Assembly (NCBI GenBank): GCA_016713235.1
Contig: JADJPN010000005.1
Span: 1 to 64,000 of the forward strand
From: Hyphomicrobiales bacterium
Lineage (GTDB): Bacteria > Pseudomonadota > Alphaproteobacteria > Rhizobiales > Xanthobacteraceae
DNA: 64,000 nucleotides
Reading direction: 5' to 3'
Part shown: one piece after another, positions 21,691-32,760 of the stretch
Layout: every line of letters starts with the position of its first letter
Position numbering within the stretch: the first letter of the stretch is position 1
Made by a program: the position numbers and the translations under genes
Notes under the pieces: model-generated
Told to the model about the DNA's origin: nothing
Database searches by the model: none
The model's input: the letters and a program-made list of their open reading frames with translations, nothing else

Positions 21691-23013
21691 ATGCGTCTTT
21701 CCCGCTATTTCCTGCCCATCCTGCGCGATACCCCGAAGGACGCCGAGATCGTCTCGCACCGGCTGATGCTGCGTGCCGGCATGGTCCGGCAGGAGGCCGC
21801 CGGTATCTATGCCTGGCTGCCGCTCGGTCATCGTGTGCTGAACAAGGTCTGCAAGATCATTCGCGAGGAGCAGGATCGCTCCGGCGCGGTCGAAATGCTG
21901 ATGCCGACGATCCAGTCCGCGGACCTGTGGCGCGAAAGCGGACGCTACGACGACTACGGCAAGGAGATGCTTCGCATTCAGGACCGGCATGAGCGCGAGA
22001 TGCTCTACGGCCCCACTAACGAGGAAATGATCACGGAAATCTTCCGTGCCTATGTGAAGTCATACAAAAACCTTCCGCTCAATCTCTATCATTTGCAGTG
22101 GAAGTTCCGCGACGAGGTACGCCCGCGTTTCGGCGTCTACCGTTCGCGAGAGTTTCTGATGAAGGATGCGTACAGCTTCGATCTCGATGCGGCAGGGGCG
22201 AAACATTCCTACAACAAGATGTTCGTGGCTTACCTGCGCACGTTCGCGCGCATGGGCCTGAAGGCGATCCCGATGGTCGCAGATACGGGCCCGATCGGTG
22301 GCAATCTTTCGCATGAGTTCATCATTCTCGCCTCGACCGGGGAGAGCGAAGTCTTCTGCCACAAGGACTATCTCGGCTTCGATACTCCCCCTTCGAGCGT
22401 GAACTTCGACAGCAAGGATGAGCTCGAAGGCTTGTTCGATAAATGGACGTCGCTCTATGCGGCGACCTCGGAGAAGCACGATGCGGCAGCATTCGAAAAA
22501 ATTCCGGGCGACAAGCAGATGTCCGCGCGCGGCATCGAAGTCGGCCACATTTTCTATTTCGGTACCAAGTATTCTGAACCGATGAAGGCGAATGTGCAGG
22601 CGCCAGGGGGCGTAACCGAGCCGGTGCATATGGGTTCTTACGGCATCGGGCCGACGCGTCTCGTTGCCGCGATCATCGAAGCGAGCCACGACGATGCCGG
22701 AATCATCTGGCCGGAGGCGATTGCACCGTTCAAGGTCGGCATTCTGAATCTGAAGCAGGGCGACAGCGCGACCGACACCGCTTGCGAGAAGCTTTATGCG
22801 GAGCTGACTTCGCGTGGCGTCGAAGTGCTCTATGACGACACCGACGATCGTGCGGGCGCGAAATTCGCGACGGCGGATTTGATCGGGCTGCCTTACCAAA
22901 TTCTCGTCGGTCCGAAGGGGCTTGGCGAAGGCAAAGTCGAACTGAAGCAGCGCGCCGGCGGGGCGCGTGAGATGATTACGCCTGAAGATGCGGTGAAGCG
23001 TCTCGCAGCTTAA
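21691..23013 (+). CDS. proS: Prolyl-tRNA synthetase (short alphaproteobacterial form)
   Basis: 440 residues. Class II synthetase charging tRNA-Pro. Motif 1 region [22 protein letters not shown], motif 2 [21 protein letters not shown] and motif 3 [16 protein letters not shown] are present, followed by an anticodon-binding domain ([20 protein letters not shown]). The editing (INS/YbaK) domain of the long bacterial form is absent, as is usual in alphaproteobacteria. ATG at 21691 is used because the family start [15 protein letters not shown] matches. Confidence 0.96.
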   Translation: MRLSRYFLPILRDTPKDAEIVSHRLMLRAGMVRQEAAGIYAWLPLGHRVLNKVCKIIREEQDRSGAVEMLMPTIQSADLWRESGRYDDYGKEMLRIQDRHEREMLYGPTNEEMITEIFRAYVKSYKNLPLNLYHLQWKFRDEVRPRFGVYRSREFLMKDAYSFDLDAAGAKHSYNKMFVAYLRTFARMGLKAIPMVADTGPIGGNLSHEFIILASTGESEVFCHKDYLGFDTPPSSVNFDSKDELEGLFDKWTSLYAATSEKHDAAAFEKIPGDKQMSARGIEVGHIFYFGTKYSEPMKANVQAPGGVTEPVHMGSYGIGPTRLVAAIIEASHDDAGIIWPEAIAPFKVGILNLKQGDSATDTACEKLYAELTSRGVEVLYDDTDDRAGAKFATADLIGLPYQILVGPKGLGEGKVELKQRAGGAREMITPEDAVKRLAA

Positions 23014-23038
23014 GGCTGCGGGAGCGTCAGGAGGGATC

Positions 23039-24307
23039 ATGGCGGCGAAGAGCGGGACTGCTCCGTTCTCACGTTACGAATGGATGCTTGCGGGGCGTTA
23101 TCTACGCTCGCGCCGCAAGGAAGGATTCATTTCTGTTATCGCCGGCTTCTCTTTCGTGGGGATCATGCTCGGCGTTGCCACGCTCATCATCGTCATGGCG
23201 GTGATGAACGGATTTCGTTACGAGCTGCTCAACAAAATTCTCGGCCTGAACGGGCATATGCTCGTGCAGCCGGTCGGCACGCCGCTGACCGATTTCGACG
23301 CTGTGTCCGAGCGTCTGTTGAAGGTCAAAGGCATCACGCACGCGATCCCGCTGGTCGAAGGCCAGGCGCTGGCGTCGTCACCGTTTCATGCGGGCGGTGT
23401 TCTGGTGCGCGGCTTGCGCGAAAAGGACCTCAAAGAGCTTCCGGCAATCGGCCCCAACATCAAGTTCGGCTCGCTCGAAGGTTTCGACCAAGGGCAGGGC
23501 ATCGTGATCGGCAAGCGACTCGCGGATCAGCTTTCCGTGCGCGCGGGCGACAATGTCACGCTGGTTTCGCCGCGGGGCTCGGTGACGCCGATGGGTACGA
23601 CGCCGCGGATCAAGACGTACAAGGTCGCGGGAATATTCGAGATCGGAATGTCGGAGTACGATTCCGTCTTCGTCTTCATGCCGCTCACCGAAGCGCAGGC
23701 CTATTTCAACCGCGCGGGCGACGTGGATGCGATCGAGATCTACACGGATAACGCCGACAAGATCGTGCAGTACCGGCAGCTCGTGGGCGACAATGCGGGG
23801 CGTCAGGTTTACATCATCGACTGGCGGCAGCGGAATTCGTCGTTCTTCAGCGCGTTACAGGTCGAGCGCACCGTCATGTTTATGATTTTGACGCTGATCG
23901 TGCTGGTCGCCGCGCTCAATATCATTTCCGGTCTGATCATTCTCGTGAAAGACAAAGGGCACGACATCGCCATCCTGCGTACCATGGGCGCCACGAAATA
24001 TGCGATCATGCGGATATTCCTGATTACCGGATCAAGTATCGGGATCGTAGGAACGCTGGTCGGATTTGCGATCGGGCTCCTCGTCTGCATGAATATCGAA
24101 GAGATTCGCCGCTTCGTTTCCTGGCTGACATCGACGCAACTCTTTCCGCCCGAGCTTTATTACCTCAGCCGGCTGCCCGCGCGGATCGACAGCGGAGAAA
24201 CGACGGCAGTGATCCTGATGGCGCTCATCTTGTCTTTCGTCGCAACGATTTACCCTGCATGGCGTGCGGCGCGTCTCGATCCGGTGGAAGCGCTGCGGTA
24301 CGAATGA
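23039..24307 (+). CDS. Lipoprotein-releasing ABC transporter permease (LolC/LolE)
   Basis: 422 residues. Inner-membrane permease that extracts outer-membrane lipoproteins for transfer to LolA. Layout: a first helix (about residues 31-53), a large periplasmic domain to about 270, then three C-terminal helices containing [15 protein letters not shown] single LolC/E-type gene next to lolD suggests a homodimeric (LolF-like) transporter. It overlaps lolD by 4 bases. Confidence 0.93.
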   Translation: MAAKSGTAPFSRYEWMLAGRYLRSRRKEGFISVIAGFSFVGIMLGVATLIIVMAVMNGFRYELLNKILGLNGHMLVQPVGTPLTDFDAVSERLLKVKGITHAIPLVEGQALASSPFHAGGVLVRGLREKDLKELPAIGPNIKFGSLEGFDQGQGIVIGKRLADQLSVRAGDNVTLVSPRGSVTPMGTTPRIKTYKVAGIFEIGMSEYDSVFVFMPLTEAQAYFNRAGDVDAIEIYTDNADKIVQYRQLVGDNAGRQVYIIDWRQRNSSFFSALQVERTVMFMILTLIVLVAALNIISGLIILVKDKGHDIAILRTMGATKYAIMRIFLITGSSIGIVGTLVGFAIGLLVCMNIEEIRRFVSWLTSTQLFPPELYYLSRLPARIDSGETTAVILMALILSFVATIYPAWRAARLDPVEALRYE

Positions 24308-24996
24308 TGGAAGAGAAAACACCAGCGCTGCATCTCGAGAATGTCCGCCGTAGCTATCTGCAAGGCGAAGCGGAGCTTGCGATCCTGCGCGGCGCAACGC
24401 TGTCGGTGTGGCCGGGAGAGTCGGTTGCGCTCATCGCACCGTCGGGTGCGGGCAAGTCAACACTCCTGCACATGGCGGGATTGCTTGAACACCCCGACGG
24501 CGGCGAAGTTTATATCAATGGCAAGCCCACAGCGAAGCTCGGCGACAGTGCGCGTACAGCGATCCGCCGCGACGAAATCGGATTCGTGTATCAGTTTCAT
24601 CATCTGCTGCCGGAGTTCACGGCAACCGAAAACGTCGCGATGCCGCAGATGATCGCGGGTCTCGACCGGCGCGAAGCGAACAAGCGTGCGGACGAACTCT
24701 TGAAGTTTCTTGGCCTCGGCGAACGGCTCGATCACCGGCCGTCGGAGCTTTCCGGCGGCGAGCAACAGCGTGTTGCGATTGCGCGCGCGGTTGCGAATGC
24801 GCCACGGCTGCTGCTCGCGGACGAGCCGACCGGCAATCTCGACCCGAAAACCGCGGATCATGTGTTCGGCACGCTCGCGAAACTCGTGGAAGCCACGAAA
24901 CTCGCTGCGATCATTGCAACCCACAACCTCGAACTTGCGAAACGGATGACGCGCCGGGTCACATTGAGCGAGGGTAGGGTCGTGGAACTCGAATAA
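24304..24996 (+). CDS. lolD: Lipoprotein-releasing ABC transporter ATP-binding protein
   Basis: 230 residues. Walker A is APSGAGKST, the Q-loop region is [12 protein letters not shown], the signature is LSGGEQQR, Walker B is [12 protein letters not shown] and the switch His is in [10 protein letters not shown]. Provides ATP hydrolysis for the adjacent permease. The start used is the ATGATG at 24304, overlapping the permease stop. Confidence 0.94.
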   Translation: MMEEKTPALHLENVRRSYLQGEAELAILRGATLSVWPGESVALIAPSGAGKSTLLHMAGLLEHPDGGEVYINGKPTAKLGDSARTAIRRDEIGFVYQFHHLLPEFTATENVAMPQMIAGLDRREANKRADELLKFLGLGERLDHRPSELSGGEQQRVAIARAVANAPRLLLADEPTGNLDPKTADHVFGTLAKLVEATKLAAIIATHNLELAKRMTRRVTLSEGRVVELE

Positions 24997-25037
24997 TCCA
25001 CAAGTGACGGTTTACGCGCCTGCGTGCAGGCGAGAGA

Positions 25038-28000
25038 ATGAATTTTCCAAGGATCGTCGAGGTCGCCGTGGCGCAAACGCCTTTCGTTCATTTGCATGTC
25101 CACTCTTCCTATTCGCTGCTCGAAGGCGCGCTGCCGATCGCACGGCTCGCGGCGCTTGCTCATGAAGACCGGCAGCCGGCACTCGCGCTGACCGATACCG
25201 GCAATCTCTTCGGCGCGCTCGAGTTCTCCGAGAAGATGGCCGAGAAGGGGGTGCAACCCATCGTCGGCTGTTCACTCGCCATCGATTTCTCCGACGAACC
25301 GCCGGCGCGTGCAGGCGCTGCGCCGCAACCCTTGCCGCGTATCGTCGTGCTGGCCGCTACTGAAAACGGCTATCGCAACCTGATGACGCTGACCTCGCGC
25401 AGCTTCATGGAAAGCGCGGACAACGAAGAGCCGCAAGTGCGGCTTGATTGGCTCGCGGAGTATGCGGACGGGCTGATCGCGCTGACGGGCGGTCCATCGG
25501 GTCCGATTGATCGCGTCGCCGCGGAGAAGCCGGAACTTGCGCGCGCGCGTCTTCAGAAGTTGAGCGAGATTTACGCCGGCAGGCTCTATGTCGAATTGCA
25601 GCGTCATAGCCTCACGCAGGAGCGGCGCGCGGAACCGCATTTGCTTAGCTTGGCGGATTCATTGCGGCTGCCGATCGTCGCCAGCAATGAGCCGTTTTTC
25701 GCGGAGCGCGACGACTACGAAGCGCAGGATGCCCTGCTTGCAATCGCCGAAGGCCGGCGCATCGCGGAGACCGACCGCCGTCAGCTAAGCCCTGAGCACT
25801 ATCTCAAGACGCAAGACGAGATGGCCGAGCTGTTCGAGGATCTTCCGGCTGCGATCGAGGCGACCGCTGAAATCGCGCAGCGCTGCTCTTATCGGCCAAC
25901 CGCGCGCAAACCGATCCTTCCTAACTTCGGCGGCGCGCGGACCGACGAGACGGATGAACTGCGCAGACTGGCGGAAGAAGGCCTTCGCCGCCGCATGAAT
26001 GCGTTCGGCGTGGCCGAAGGATATACGGAGGCGCAGTATCGCGAGCGGCTCGATTTCGAGCTGAACGTCATCGGCAATATGAAATATGCCGGATACTTTC
26101 TGATCGTCGCGGACTTCATTGTCTGGGCGAAGCAGCAGGATATTCCGGTTGGGCCGGGCCGCGGCTCGGGCGCGGGTTCGCTCGTCGCTTATGCACTGAC
26201 GATTACCGATCTCGATCCGATCCGCTTTGGTCTGCTGTTCGAGCGCTTTCTCAATCCCGAACGCGTGTCGATGCCGGACTTCGACATCGACTTCTGTCAG
26301 GACCGGCGCGACGAAGTGATCCGCTACGTGCAGGAACGCTACGGACGCGATCGTGTCGCGCAGATCATTACCTTCGGTTCGTTGCAGGCGCGCGGCGTGT
26401 TGCGCGACGTAGGTCGTGTTTTAGAAATGCCTTATGGGCAGGTGGACAAGCTCTGCAAGCTGGTGCCGGTCAATCCGACGAACCCAGTGACGTTGGCGCA
26501 GGCGATCAATGGCGATCCGCAATTGCAGAATGCAGCGGAACAGGAGCCGATCGTGCAACGCGCATTCGATATCGCGTTGAAGCTCGAAGGTCTGCACCGC
26601 CACGCATCGACGCATGCCGCGGGTATCGTGATCGGTGATCGCCCGCTTGGCGAATTGATCCCGCTCTACCGCGATCCGCGCTCGAACATGCCCGTTACCC
26701 AGTTCAACATGAAGTGGGTCGAAGTCGCGGGTCTAGTGAAGTTCGACTTTCTCGGCCTGAAGACGTTGACCGTTATTCGCACGGCCACCGAACTGCTCGC
26801 GAAGCGCGATGTGATGGTAGACATCGATAAAATCCCGCTCGACGACAAGAAGACCTACGAGATGCTGGCGCGCGGAGAGACCGTCGGCGTGTTCCAGGTC
26901 GAAGGTCAGGGCATGCGGCGCGCGCTCGCCGACATGAAGCCGGACCGCTTCGAGGACATCATCGCGCTGGTTGCGCTCTATCGCCCCGGCCCGATGGCGA
27001 ACATTCCGACCTACTGTTTCCGCAAAATCGGGAAGGAACTGCCTGAATATATCCACCCTAAGCTCGAGCCGGTGCTCAAAGAGACCTTCGGCGTCATCGT
27101 CTATCAGGAACAGGTGATGGAAGCCGCGCGGGTGCTGGCAGGCTATTCGCTCGGCGAAGCCGATCTCCTGCGCCGCGCGATGGGCAAGAAGATCAAGAAG
27201 GAGATGGCAGCGCAGCAGGACCGCTTCGTCAGAGGCGCGACCGCGCAAGGCATCGATAAAAATCAAGCGCAGTCGATCTTCGATCTCCTGGCGAAGTTCG
27301 CGGACTACGGTTTCAACAAGAGTCACGCGGCAGCCTACGCGCTGGTCGCGTATCAAACCGCTTATCTCAAGGCGAATTATCCGGTCGAGTTTCTCGCGGC
27401 GTCCATGACGCTCGACATGGGCAACACCGACAAGCTCGCGGAGTTTCGCCGCGAGGCGCAGCGGTTGAAAGTTCATGTCGAGCCGCCTTCGGTGAACAAG
27501 TCCGGACGCGCGTTCGATGTCGAGGGCAATACGATTTTCTATTCGCTGGCGGCGTTGAAAGGTGTCGGCGGGCAGGCGGTGGAAGCCATCGTCGCGGCAC
27601 GGAAAGACAAGCCATTCAAGGATCTCACGGATTTTGCTTCGCGGGTCGATCCCAAGTCGATCAACAAAAGAATGCTGGAGAGTCTCGCGGGCGCGGGTGC
27701 GTTCGACGCGCTCGAAAAGAATCGCGCGCGGGTCTTTGGCGGCTGTGAAGCAATCCTCCGCCACGCGCAGCGCAGCGGCGAGGATCGGGCTTCGGGGCAG
27801 AACGAGCTTTTCGGGAGCGGTACGAATACGACCGTGCTGCGTTTGCCCGACGTAGAACCGTGGCTGCCCGCAGATCGTCTTTCGAAGGAATTCGACGCGG
27901 CCGGCTTTTATCTCTCGGGTCATCCGCTCGACGATTACGCGGTGGCTTTGAAGCGCATGCGCATTCAGTCATGGGCGGAATTTCAGCAAAGCGCTCGTTC

Positions 28001-28523
28001 GGGACAAGCCGCGGGCAAACTCGCCGCGACAATTGTTTCCCGGCAGGAGCGCCGCACAAAGACCGGCTCGCGCATGGCGAATATTCGCATGTCCGATCCG
28101 ACCGGCTACTTCGAAGCCGTGATCTTTCAGGAAGGGCTCGTGCAGTATCAGCGCGACCTGGAGCCGGGGAAAGCCGTGCTCATTCAGGTTGGCGCGGATG
28201 CGCAGGGAGACGAAGTGCGGCTGCGTATCTACGGCGTCGAGTTACTCGAACAGGTTGCGGCCAAAAACCAGCGCGGGCTTCTCGTCGTGGTGAAGCCGGA
28301 GGCCTCGATCGAACAGATCGCAAAGCGGCTCACGAGCGGGGGCAACGGAAACGGCAAGGCCGAAGCCAGGCCGGATGCAAAGGGCGAGGTGAATATCGTC
28401 GTCTCGCTGGACGAGGGTCTGTCGGAGGTCGAGGTGAAACTCCCGGGCAAGTATTCGATTTCACCCCTCATCGCGGGTAACGTCCGCGCGGTCGAAGGCG
28501 TGTTGGAAGTCCAAGAACTATAA
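25038..28523 (+). CDS. dnaE: DNA polymerase III subunit alpha
   Basis: 1161 residues, intact. Replicative polymerase. N-terminal PHP domain begins FVHLHVHSSYSLLEG; the palm has PGRGSGAGSLVAYAL and the catalytic triplet in MPDFDIDFC, followed by KFDFLGLKTL; a tandem helix-hairpin-helix and an OB-fold domain (GSRMANIRMSD) occupy the C-terminus. Starts 41 bases after lolD. An internal ATG or GTG start closer to AQTPFVHLHVH is also possible (residues 1-12 are not strongly conserved). Confidence 0.96.
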   Translation: MNFPRIVEVAVAQTPFVHLHVHSSYSLLEGALPIARLAALAHEDRQPALALTDTGNLFGALEFSEKMAEKGVQPIVGCSLAIDFSDEPPARAGAAPQPLPRIVVLAATENGYRNLMTLTSRSFMESADNEEPQVRLDWLAEYADGLIALTGGPSGPIDRVAAEKPELARARLQKLSEIYAGRLYVELQRHSLTQERRAEPHLLSLADSLRLPIVASNEPFFAERDDYEAQDALLAIAEGRRIAETDRRQLSPEHYLKTQDEMAELFEDLPAAIEATAEIAQRCSYRPTARKPILPNFGGARTDETDELRRLAEEGLRRRMNAFGVAEGYTEAQYRERLDFELNVIGNMKYAGYFLIVADFIVWAKQQDIPVGPGRGSGAGSLVAYALTITDLDPIRFGLLFERFLNPERVSMPDFDIDFCQDRRDEVIRYVQERYGRDRVAQIITFGSLQARGVLRDVGRVLEMPYGQVDKLCKLVPVNPTNPVTLAQAINGDPQLQNAAEQEPIVQRAFDIALKLEGLHRHASTHAAGIVIGDRPLGELIPLYRDPRSNMPVTQFNMKWVEVAGLVKFDFLGLKTLTVIRTATELLAKRDVMVDIDKIPLDDKKTYEMLARGETVGVFQVEGQGMRRALADMKPDRFEDIIALVALYRPGPMANIPTYCFRKIGKELPEYIHPKLEPVLKETFGVIVYQEQVMEAARVLAGYSLGEADLLRRAMGKKIKKEMAAQQDRFVRGATAQGIDKNQAQSIFDLLAKFADYGFNKSHAAAYALVAYQTAYLKANYPVEFLAASMTLDMGNTDKLAEFRREAQRLKVHVEPPSVNKSGRAFDVEGNTIFYSLAALKGVGGQAVEAIVAARKDKPFKDLTDFASRVDPKSINKRMLESLAGAGAFDALEKNRARVFGGCEAILRHAQRSGEDRASGQNELFGSGTNTTVLRLPDVEPWLPADRLSKEFDAAGFYLSGHPLDDYAVALKRMRIQSWAEFQQSARSGQAAGKLAATIVSRQERRTKTGSRMANIRMSDPTGYFEAVIFQEGLVQYQRDLEPGKAVLIQVGADAQGDEVRLRIYGVELLEQVAAKNQRGLLVVVKPEASIEQIAKRLTSGGNGNGKAEARPDAKGEVNIVVSLDEGLSEVEVKLPGKYSISPLIAGNVRAVEGVLEVQEL

Positions 28524-28569
28524 TAAAATCAAATACTTACAGTCTTTTTGCTGCGCCGCAGCCTGTCGG

Positions 28570-28598
28570 TTGCGTGCGCCAGCCAAGCCGCCTATATA
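28570..28598 (+). promoter_or_regulatory. Candidate promoter for rpsB-tsf
   Basis: TTGCGT (28570-28575), a 17-base spacer and TATATA (28593-28598) lie about 100 bases before rpsB. The leader after it contains two small stems (CCCGC/GCGGG and GATCC/GGATC), which might take part in ribosomal protein S2 autoregulation; that part is inference. Confidence 0.5.
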
Positions 28599-28699
28599 CC
28601 CGCACATCTCGCACGCGGGCGCTTCGATCCTGAGAGGGATCATCCGGTGCAGGGTCATGTGACCTTGCTCTGCCCGCGGAGGCAAACCGGAGTTTGGAA

Positions 28700-29698
28700 A
28701 TGGCGCTGCCCGACTACAGCATGCGTCAGCTATTGGAAGCTGGCGTTCACTTTGGCCATCAGGCCCACCGTTGGAATCCGAAGATGCAATCGTTCATCTT
28801 CGGCACCCGCAACAACATTCATATCATCGACCTTGCGCAGACCGTGCCCGCGCTTTCGCGCGCGTTGCAGGCGGTCTCGGATGTCGTCGCCAAAGGCGGC
28901 CGCGTGCTCTTCGTCGGCACCAAGCGGCAGGCGGCTGACTCGATCGCTGAGGCAGCGAAGCGCTCGGCGCAATACTTCGTGAATTCGCGCTGGCTTGGTG
29001 GCACGCTCACCAACTGGAAAACGATCTCGAACTCGATCGCTCGTCTGAAGAAGATCGAAGAGATGTTGAACTCCGGCGAGTCCGGCGGCTACACCAAGAA
29101 AGAAAAGCTGACCCTTTCCCGTGAAAAGGAAAAGCTTGAACTCGCGCTCGGCGGCATCCGCGAGATGGGCGGCGTGCCGGATCTTCTGTTCGTGATCGAC
29201 ACGAACAAGGAAGATATCGCGATCAAGGAAGCGCGCCGTCTCGGTATTCCGATTGCCGCGATCATCGATACCAACTGCAATCCGGATGGAATCACCTATC
29301 CGATTCCGGGTAACGACGACGCTGCGCGCGCGATCAACCTGTACTGCGATCTGATTTCGAAAGCTGCGATTGACGGCATCTCGCGCGGTCAGGGCGAAGC
29401 GGGTATCGATCTCGGCGCTGCCGAACGCCCGATGGAAGAAACCCTTCCTGCCTCGACCGAATGGGAAAAGCTCCAGCCGCTACCGGGTCCGCGCGGTGCG
29501 CCGGACGACCTCAAGAAGCTCGGCCACGTCAGCCCGGACGTCGAGAAGCAGCTCAACGATCTCGGCATCTTCCACTATTCGCAGATCGCCGAACTCACCG
29601 CAGCCGACGCACATCGCGTCGGTGAAGAAGTCCGGCTCCCGGCGCGCATTGCCGGTTGGGTCGAGCAAGCGAAGAAGTTTACAGCCGACGCCGAATAA
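28700..29698 (+). CDS. rpsB: 30S ribosomal protein S2
   Basis: 332 residues. Begins [20 protein letters not shown] and contains [26 protein letters not shown] and [13 protein letters not shown]. Longer than E. coli S2 (241) because of a C-terminal extension with a helix-hairpin-helix-like segment ([16 protein letters not shown]), common in Hyphomicrobiales. An in-frame TTG six bases upstream is less likely as start. Confidence 0.96.
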   Translation: MALPDYSMRQLLEAGVHFGHQAHRWNPKMQSFIFGTRNNIHIIDLAQTVPALSRALQAVSDVVAKGGRVLFVGTKRQAADSIAEAAKRSAQYFVNSRWLGGTLTNWKTISNSIARLKKIEEMLNSGESGGYTKKEKLTLSREKEKLELALGGIREMGGVPDLLFVIDTNKEDIAIKEARRLGIPIAAIIDTNCNPDGITYPIPGNDDAARAINLYCDLISKAAIDGISRGQGEAGIDLGAAERPMEETLPASTEWEKLQPLPGPRGAPDDLKKLGHVSPDVEKQLNDLGIFHYSQIAELTAADAHRVGEEVRLPARIAGWVEQAKKFTADAE

Positions 29699-29722
29699 GC
29701 CCGGCGTAACGGAGAAAATAAA

Positions 29723-30646
29723 ATGGCAGAAATTACCGCGAGCGCGGTCAAAGAACTGCGCGAAATTTCAGGCGCCGGCATGATGGATTGCAAGGCGGCG
29801 CTCAAAGAAACCAATGGCGACGTGCAAGCCGCCGTCGACTGGCTCCGTAAGAAGGGCCTGTCGAAGGCTGCGAAGAAGTCGGGCCGCGTGGCGGCCGAGG
29901 GCCTCGTCGGCATTGCTGTCGAAGGCAAGAAAGGTGTCGTCGTCGAGGTCAACTCGGAGACGGACTTCGTCGCGCGCAACGACCACTTCCAGGGTCTTGT
30001 GAAGCTGATCGCGCAGGCCGCGCTGCATAACGGTGCGGACGTCGAAAAGCTGAAAGCCGTGAAGGCTGGCTCAAGCACGATTGAAGAAGCGATTGCATCC
30101 GCGATCGCGACCATCGGCGAAAACATGACCTTCCGCCGCGCGGCCGAACTTTCGGTCGGCGAGGGCGTCGTCGCGCAGTACATGCACGGCGCGATCTCGG
30201 AAGGCCTCGGCAAGATCGGCGTGCTCGTCGCGCTCGAATCGAAGGGCGACGCGGTCGAACTGAACCGGATCGGCCGCATGGTTGCGATGCACATCGCCGC
30301 CGCGAACCCGCTTGCCGTCGAGTCCAAGGATATCGATGCCGCGACCATCGAGCGCGAGCGTGGAATTCTTGCTGAGAAGGCACGTGCCTCTGGAAAACCC
30401 GACAACGTGATCGAGAAAATCGTCGATAGCGGCCTCAAGAGCTTCTACAAGGAAGTGAGCCTCGTTGATCAGCCGTTTGTGCACGATCCGTCCAAGACCG
30501 TCGCGCAAGCGTTGAAAGAGAACGAAGGCAAAGCGGGCGGCCCGATCGCGATCAAGGGCTTCATCCGTTTCGCACTCGGCGAAGGCGTCGAGAAACAGGA
30601 ACAGGACTTCGCCGCGGAAGTCGCAGCCGCCGGCGGTAAAGCCTAA
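29723..30646 (+). CDS. tsf: Elongation factor Ts
   Basis: 307 residues. Guanine nucleotide exchange factor for EF-Tu. The N-terminal helical domain ([19 protein letters not shown]) and [14 protein letters not shown] of the core are clear. Follows rpsB by 24 bases, the near-universal arrangement. Confidence 0.97.
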   Translation: MAEITASAVKELREISGAGMMDCKAALKETNGDVQAAVDWLRKKGLSKAAKKSGRVAAEGLVGIAVEGKKGVVVEVNSETDFVARNDHFQGLVKLIAQAALHNGADVEKLKAVKAGSSTIEEAIASAIATIGENMTFRRAAELSVGEGVVAQYMHGAISEGLGKIGVLVALESKGDAVELNRIGRMVAMHIAAANPLAVESKDIDAATIERERGILAEKARASGKPDNVIEKIVDSGLKSFYKEVSLVDQPFVHDPSKTVAQALKENEGKAGGPIAIKGFIRFALGEGVEKQEQDFAAEVAAAGGKA

Positions 30647-30657
30647 GAGCCGTACAC

Positions 30658-31373
30658 ATGCCGAAACAACGCTTCGCCCGGGTACTCGTAAAGGTCTCGG
30701 GCGAAGCTTTGATGGGCGACCAGAGTTTTGGTCTCGACCCGAAGACGCTGGAACGCATCGGCAAAGATCTTGCGAAGGCACGTAAAGCCGGAGCGGAGAT
30801 TGCCGTTGTCGTCGGTGGCGGAAACATTCTGCGAGGTGCCGCGCTCGCAACGACCGGAATGCCCGCGCGACCGCCGATCAGATGGGCATGCTGGCGACCG
30901 TGATCAACGCGCTTGCACTTGAACGTGCGATTGAAGCGGCAGGCGCGCCAGCCCGCGCATTCTCCGCGCTGGATATGCCGACCGTCTGCCAGCCTTACGC
31001 GCGTCAGCCTGCGATCAAGGATCTTTCCGAGGGTCGCATTGTCGTGCTCGCCGGTGGTACTGGTAATCCCTATTTCACGACCGACACTGCGGCAGCGTTG
31101 CGTGCGGCAGAGTTGAATTGCCAGGCGATTTTCAAGGCGACTGATGTCGAGGGCATTTAAGACGCCGACCCCCATAAGAATCCGAAGGCCAAGCGCTTCA
31201 AAACGCTGACTCACAGTGACGCTTTGACCAGGAATCTCAAGGTGATGGACGCAGCAGCTTTCGCTCTTGCGAGAGACGCTAAGCTACCGATAATCGTGTT
31301 CTCGATCAAAACCGCCGGCGCGATTTCGGCGGCGATTGCCGACCCCTCGCGCGGCACGATCGTCACGGCCTAA
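30658..31373 (+). CDS. pyrH: Uridylate kinase (frameshift plus in-frame stop)
   Basis: UMP kinase of pyrimidine synthesis. N-terminal VLVKVSGEALMG and VVVGGGNILRG are intact. The frame breaks at GGAATGCCCGCG (about 30857-30868): one added G restores GMARATADQMGMLATVINAL. The restored frame then meets TAA at 31158-31160, where the family has Tyr (GIYDADP); the same frame afterwards continues through HKNPKAKRFKTL to IVTA and a TAA at 31371-31373. Corrected length is 238 residues. Because pyrH is essential in known bacteria and no second copy is visible, I regard both lesions as probable consensus errors. Confidence 0.88.
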
Positions 31374-31424
31374 GCTTCTAGAAATTTCCGGCCCTCGTGG
31401 CCCCAAAAATCGGGACCCAAGATC

Positions 31425-31988
31425 ATGGCAGCGCAAGCTTTCGACCTCGCAGATATCAAGCGCCGGATGCAGAGCACGCACGGCGTGCTGAAAACTGAAC
31501 TCGCGGGCCTTCGCACTGGCCGTGCGACTCCTTCTCTCGTCGAGCCGATTACGGTTGATGCTTATGGTTCGATGATGCCGCTGTCGCAGGTTGCGACCGT
31601 CGCCATTCCTGAGCCGCGACTGATTTCGATTCAGGTTTGGGACAAGTCGGTGGTGAGCGCGGTCGAAAAGGCGATCCGCGATTCCAATCTCGGTCTCAAT
31701 CCGAACACCGAAGGCCAGGTCATTCGTCTTCGCATTCCCGATCTCAATGAAGATCGCCGCAAGGAGCTGGTCAAGGTCGCGCACAAATACGCGGAAGCCG
31801 CGAAGGTCGCGATCCGTCACGTGCGCCGCGATGGCATCGACCTTCTGAAGAAGGCGCAGAAGGACGGACACGTCTCCGAGGACGACACCAAACGCCACGA
31901 AGCCGAAGTGCAGAAAGCAACCGACACGGCGATCACCGAGGTCGATCAGATGCTCGCGCACAAGGAAAAGGAAATCCTGTCGGTTTGA
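31425..31988 (+). CDS. frr: Ribosome recycling factor
   Basis: 187 residues, usual length. Splits post-termination ribosomes with [21 protein letters not shown], the hinge and LTEERRKEL-like block (here [18 protein letters not shown]) and HVRRDGID are present. Lies 51 bases after pyrH. Confidence 0.97.
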   Translation: MAAQAFDLADIKRRMQSTHGVLKTELAGLRTGRATPSLVEPITVDAYGSMMPLSQVATVAIPEPRLISIQVWDKSVVSAVEKAIRDSNLGLNPNTEGQVIRLRIPDLNEDRRKELVKVAHKYAEAAKVAIRHVRRDGIDLLKKAQKDGHVSEDDTKRHEAEVQKATDTAITEVDQMLAHKEKEILSV

Positions 31989-31999
31989 CAGGTCACCCG

Positions 32000-32758
32000 A
32001 TGTCGATGCCAGACGCCGTGCCAAAACAGGAAGCCGGCGTTGCCACGCCTCCCGTTCATGTTGCGATCATCATGGATGGCAACGGCCGTTGGGCCGCGGC
32101 ACGCGGACTGCCGCGCCGAGAAGGTCATCGCCGCGGCGTCGAAGCACTGCGCAACATCGTGAAGGCCGCCGGCGAAATCGGCATCAAGTATCTCACGATC
32201 TACAGCTTCAGCTCCGAGAACTGGTCACGTCCCGCCGACGAGATCGAAGATCTGATGGGTCTTTTGAAGCGTTTCGTGCGCAACGATCTGGCTGACCTGC
32301 ACAAGAACGATATTCGCGTCCGCATTATCGGTGAGCGGGCAAGCTTGAAGCCGGATATTCACGCGTTACTCGACGAAGCCGAGGAGCTTACCAAAAATAA
32401 CGCAGGGCCGACGCTCGTTGTCGCCTTCAACTATGGCGCGCAGCAGGAAATCGTCGAAGCCGCGCGTAAGCTTGCGGAGCAGGTTGCGGGCGGAAAGCTA
32501 TCGCCTGCCGAAATCGATGTGGCGAAACTCTCCGCGCATTTGCTGACCCACGACATTCCCGATCCCGACCTCATCATTCGCACCAGCGGCGAGCAGCGGC
32601 TTTCCAATTTTCTTCTGTGGCAGGCGGCTTACGCGGAACTGGTGTTCGTTCCGATACATTGGCCGGACTTCGACAAGGCGGCGCTTGAAGCTGCGATCGG
32701 CGAATTTCATAAACGCGAACGGCGGTTCGGTGGGCTGACGGCGAAGGCGAGGGTGTAG
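32000..32758 (+). CDS. uppS: Isoprenyl (undecaprenyl diphosphate) synthase
   Basis: 252 residues. Makes the C55 lipid carrier precursor for peptidoglycan. [13 protein letters not shown] contains the catalytic Asp; [11 protein letters not shown] and [15 protein letters not shown] are further family blocks. I used the ATG at 32000; an in-frame TTG at 31985 overlaps the frr stop. Next gene cdsA starts 2 bases after the stop. Confidence 0.95.
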   Translation: MSMPDAVPKQEAGVATPPVHVAIIMDGNGRWAAARGLPRREGHRRGVEALRNIVKAAGEIGIKYLTIYSFSSENWSRPADEIEDLMGLLKRFVRNDLADLHKNDIRVRIIGERASLKPDIHALLDEAEELTKNNAGPTLVVAFNYGAQQEIVEAARKLAEQVAGGKLSPAEIDVAKLSAHLLTHDIPDPDLIIRTSGEQRLSNFLLWQAAYAELVFVPIHWPDFDKAALEAAIGEFHKRERRFGGLTAKARV

Positions 32759-32760
32759 CC

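Noticed and set aside
28550..28562. GCTGCGCCGCAGC after dnaE as an intrinsic terminator
   Set aside because: The T-tract comes before the stem, not after it, on the coding strand; on the other strand there is no T-tract either.
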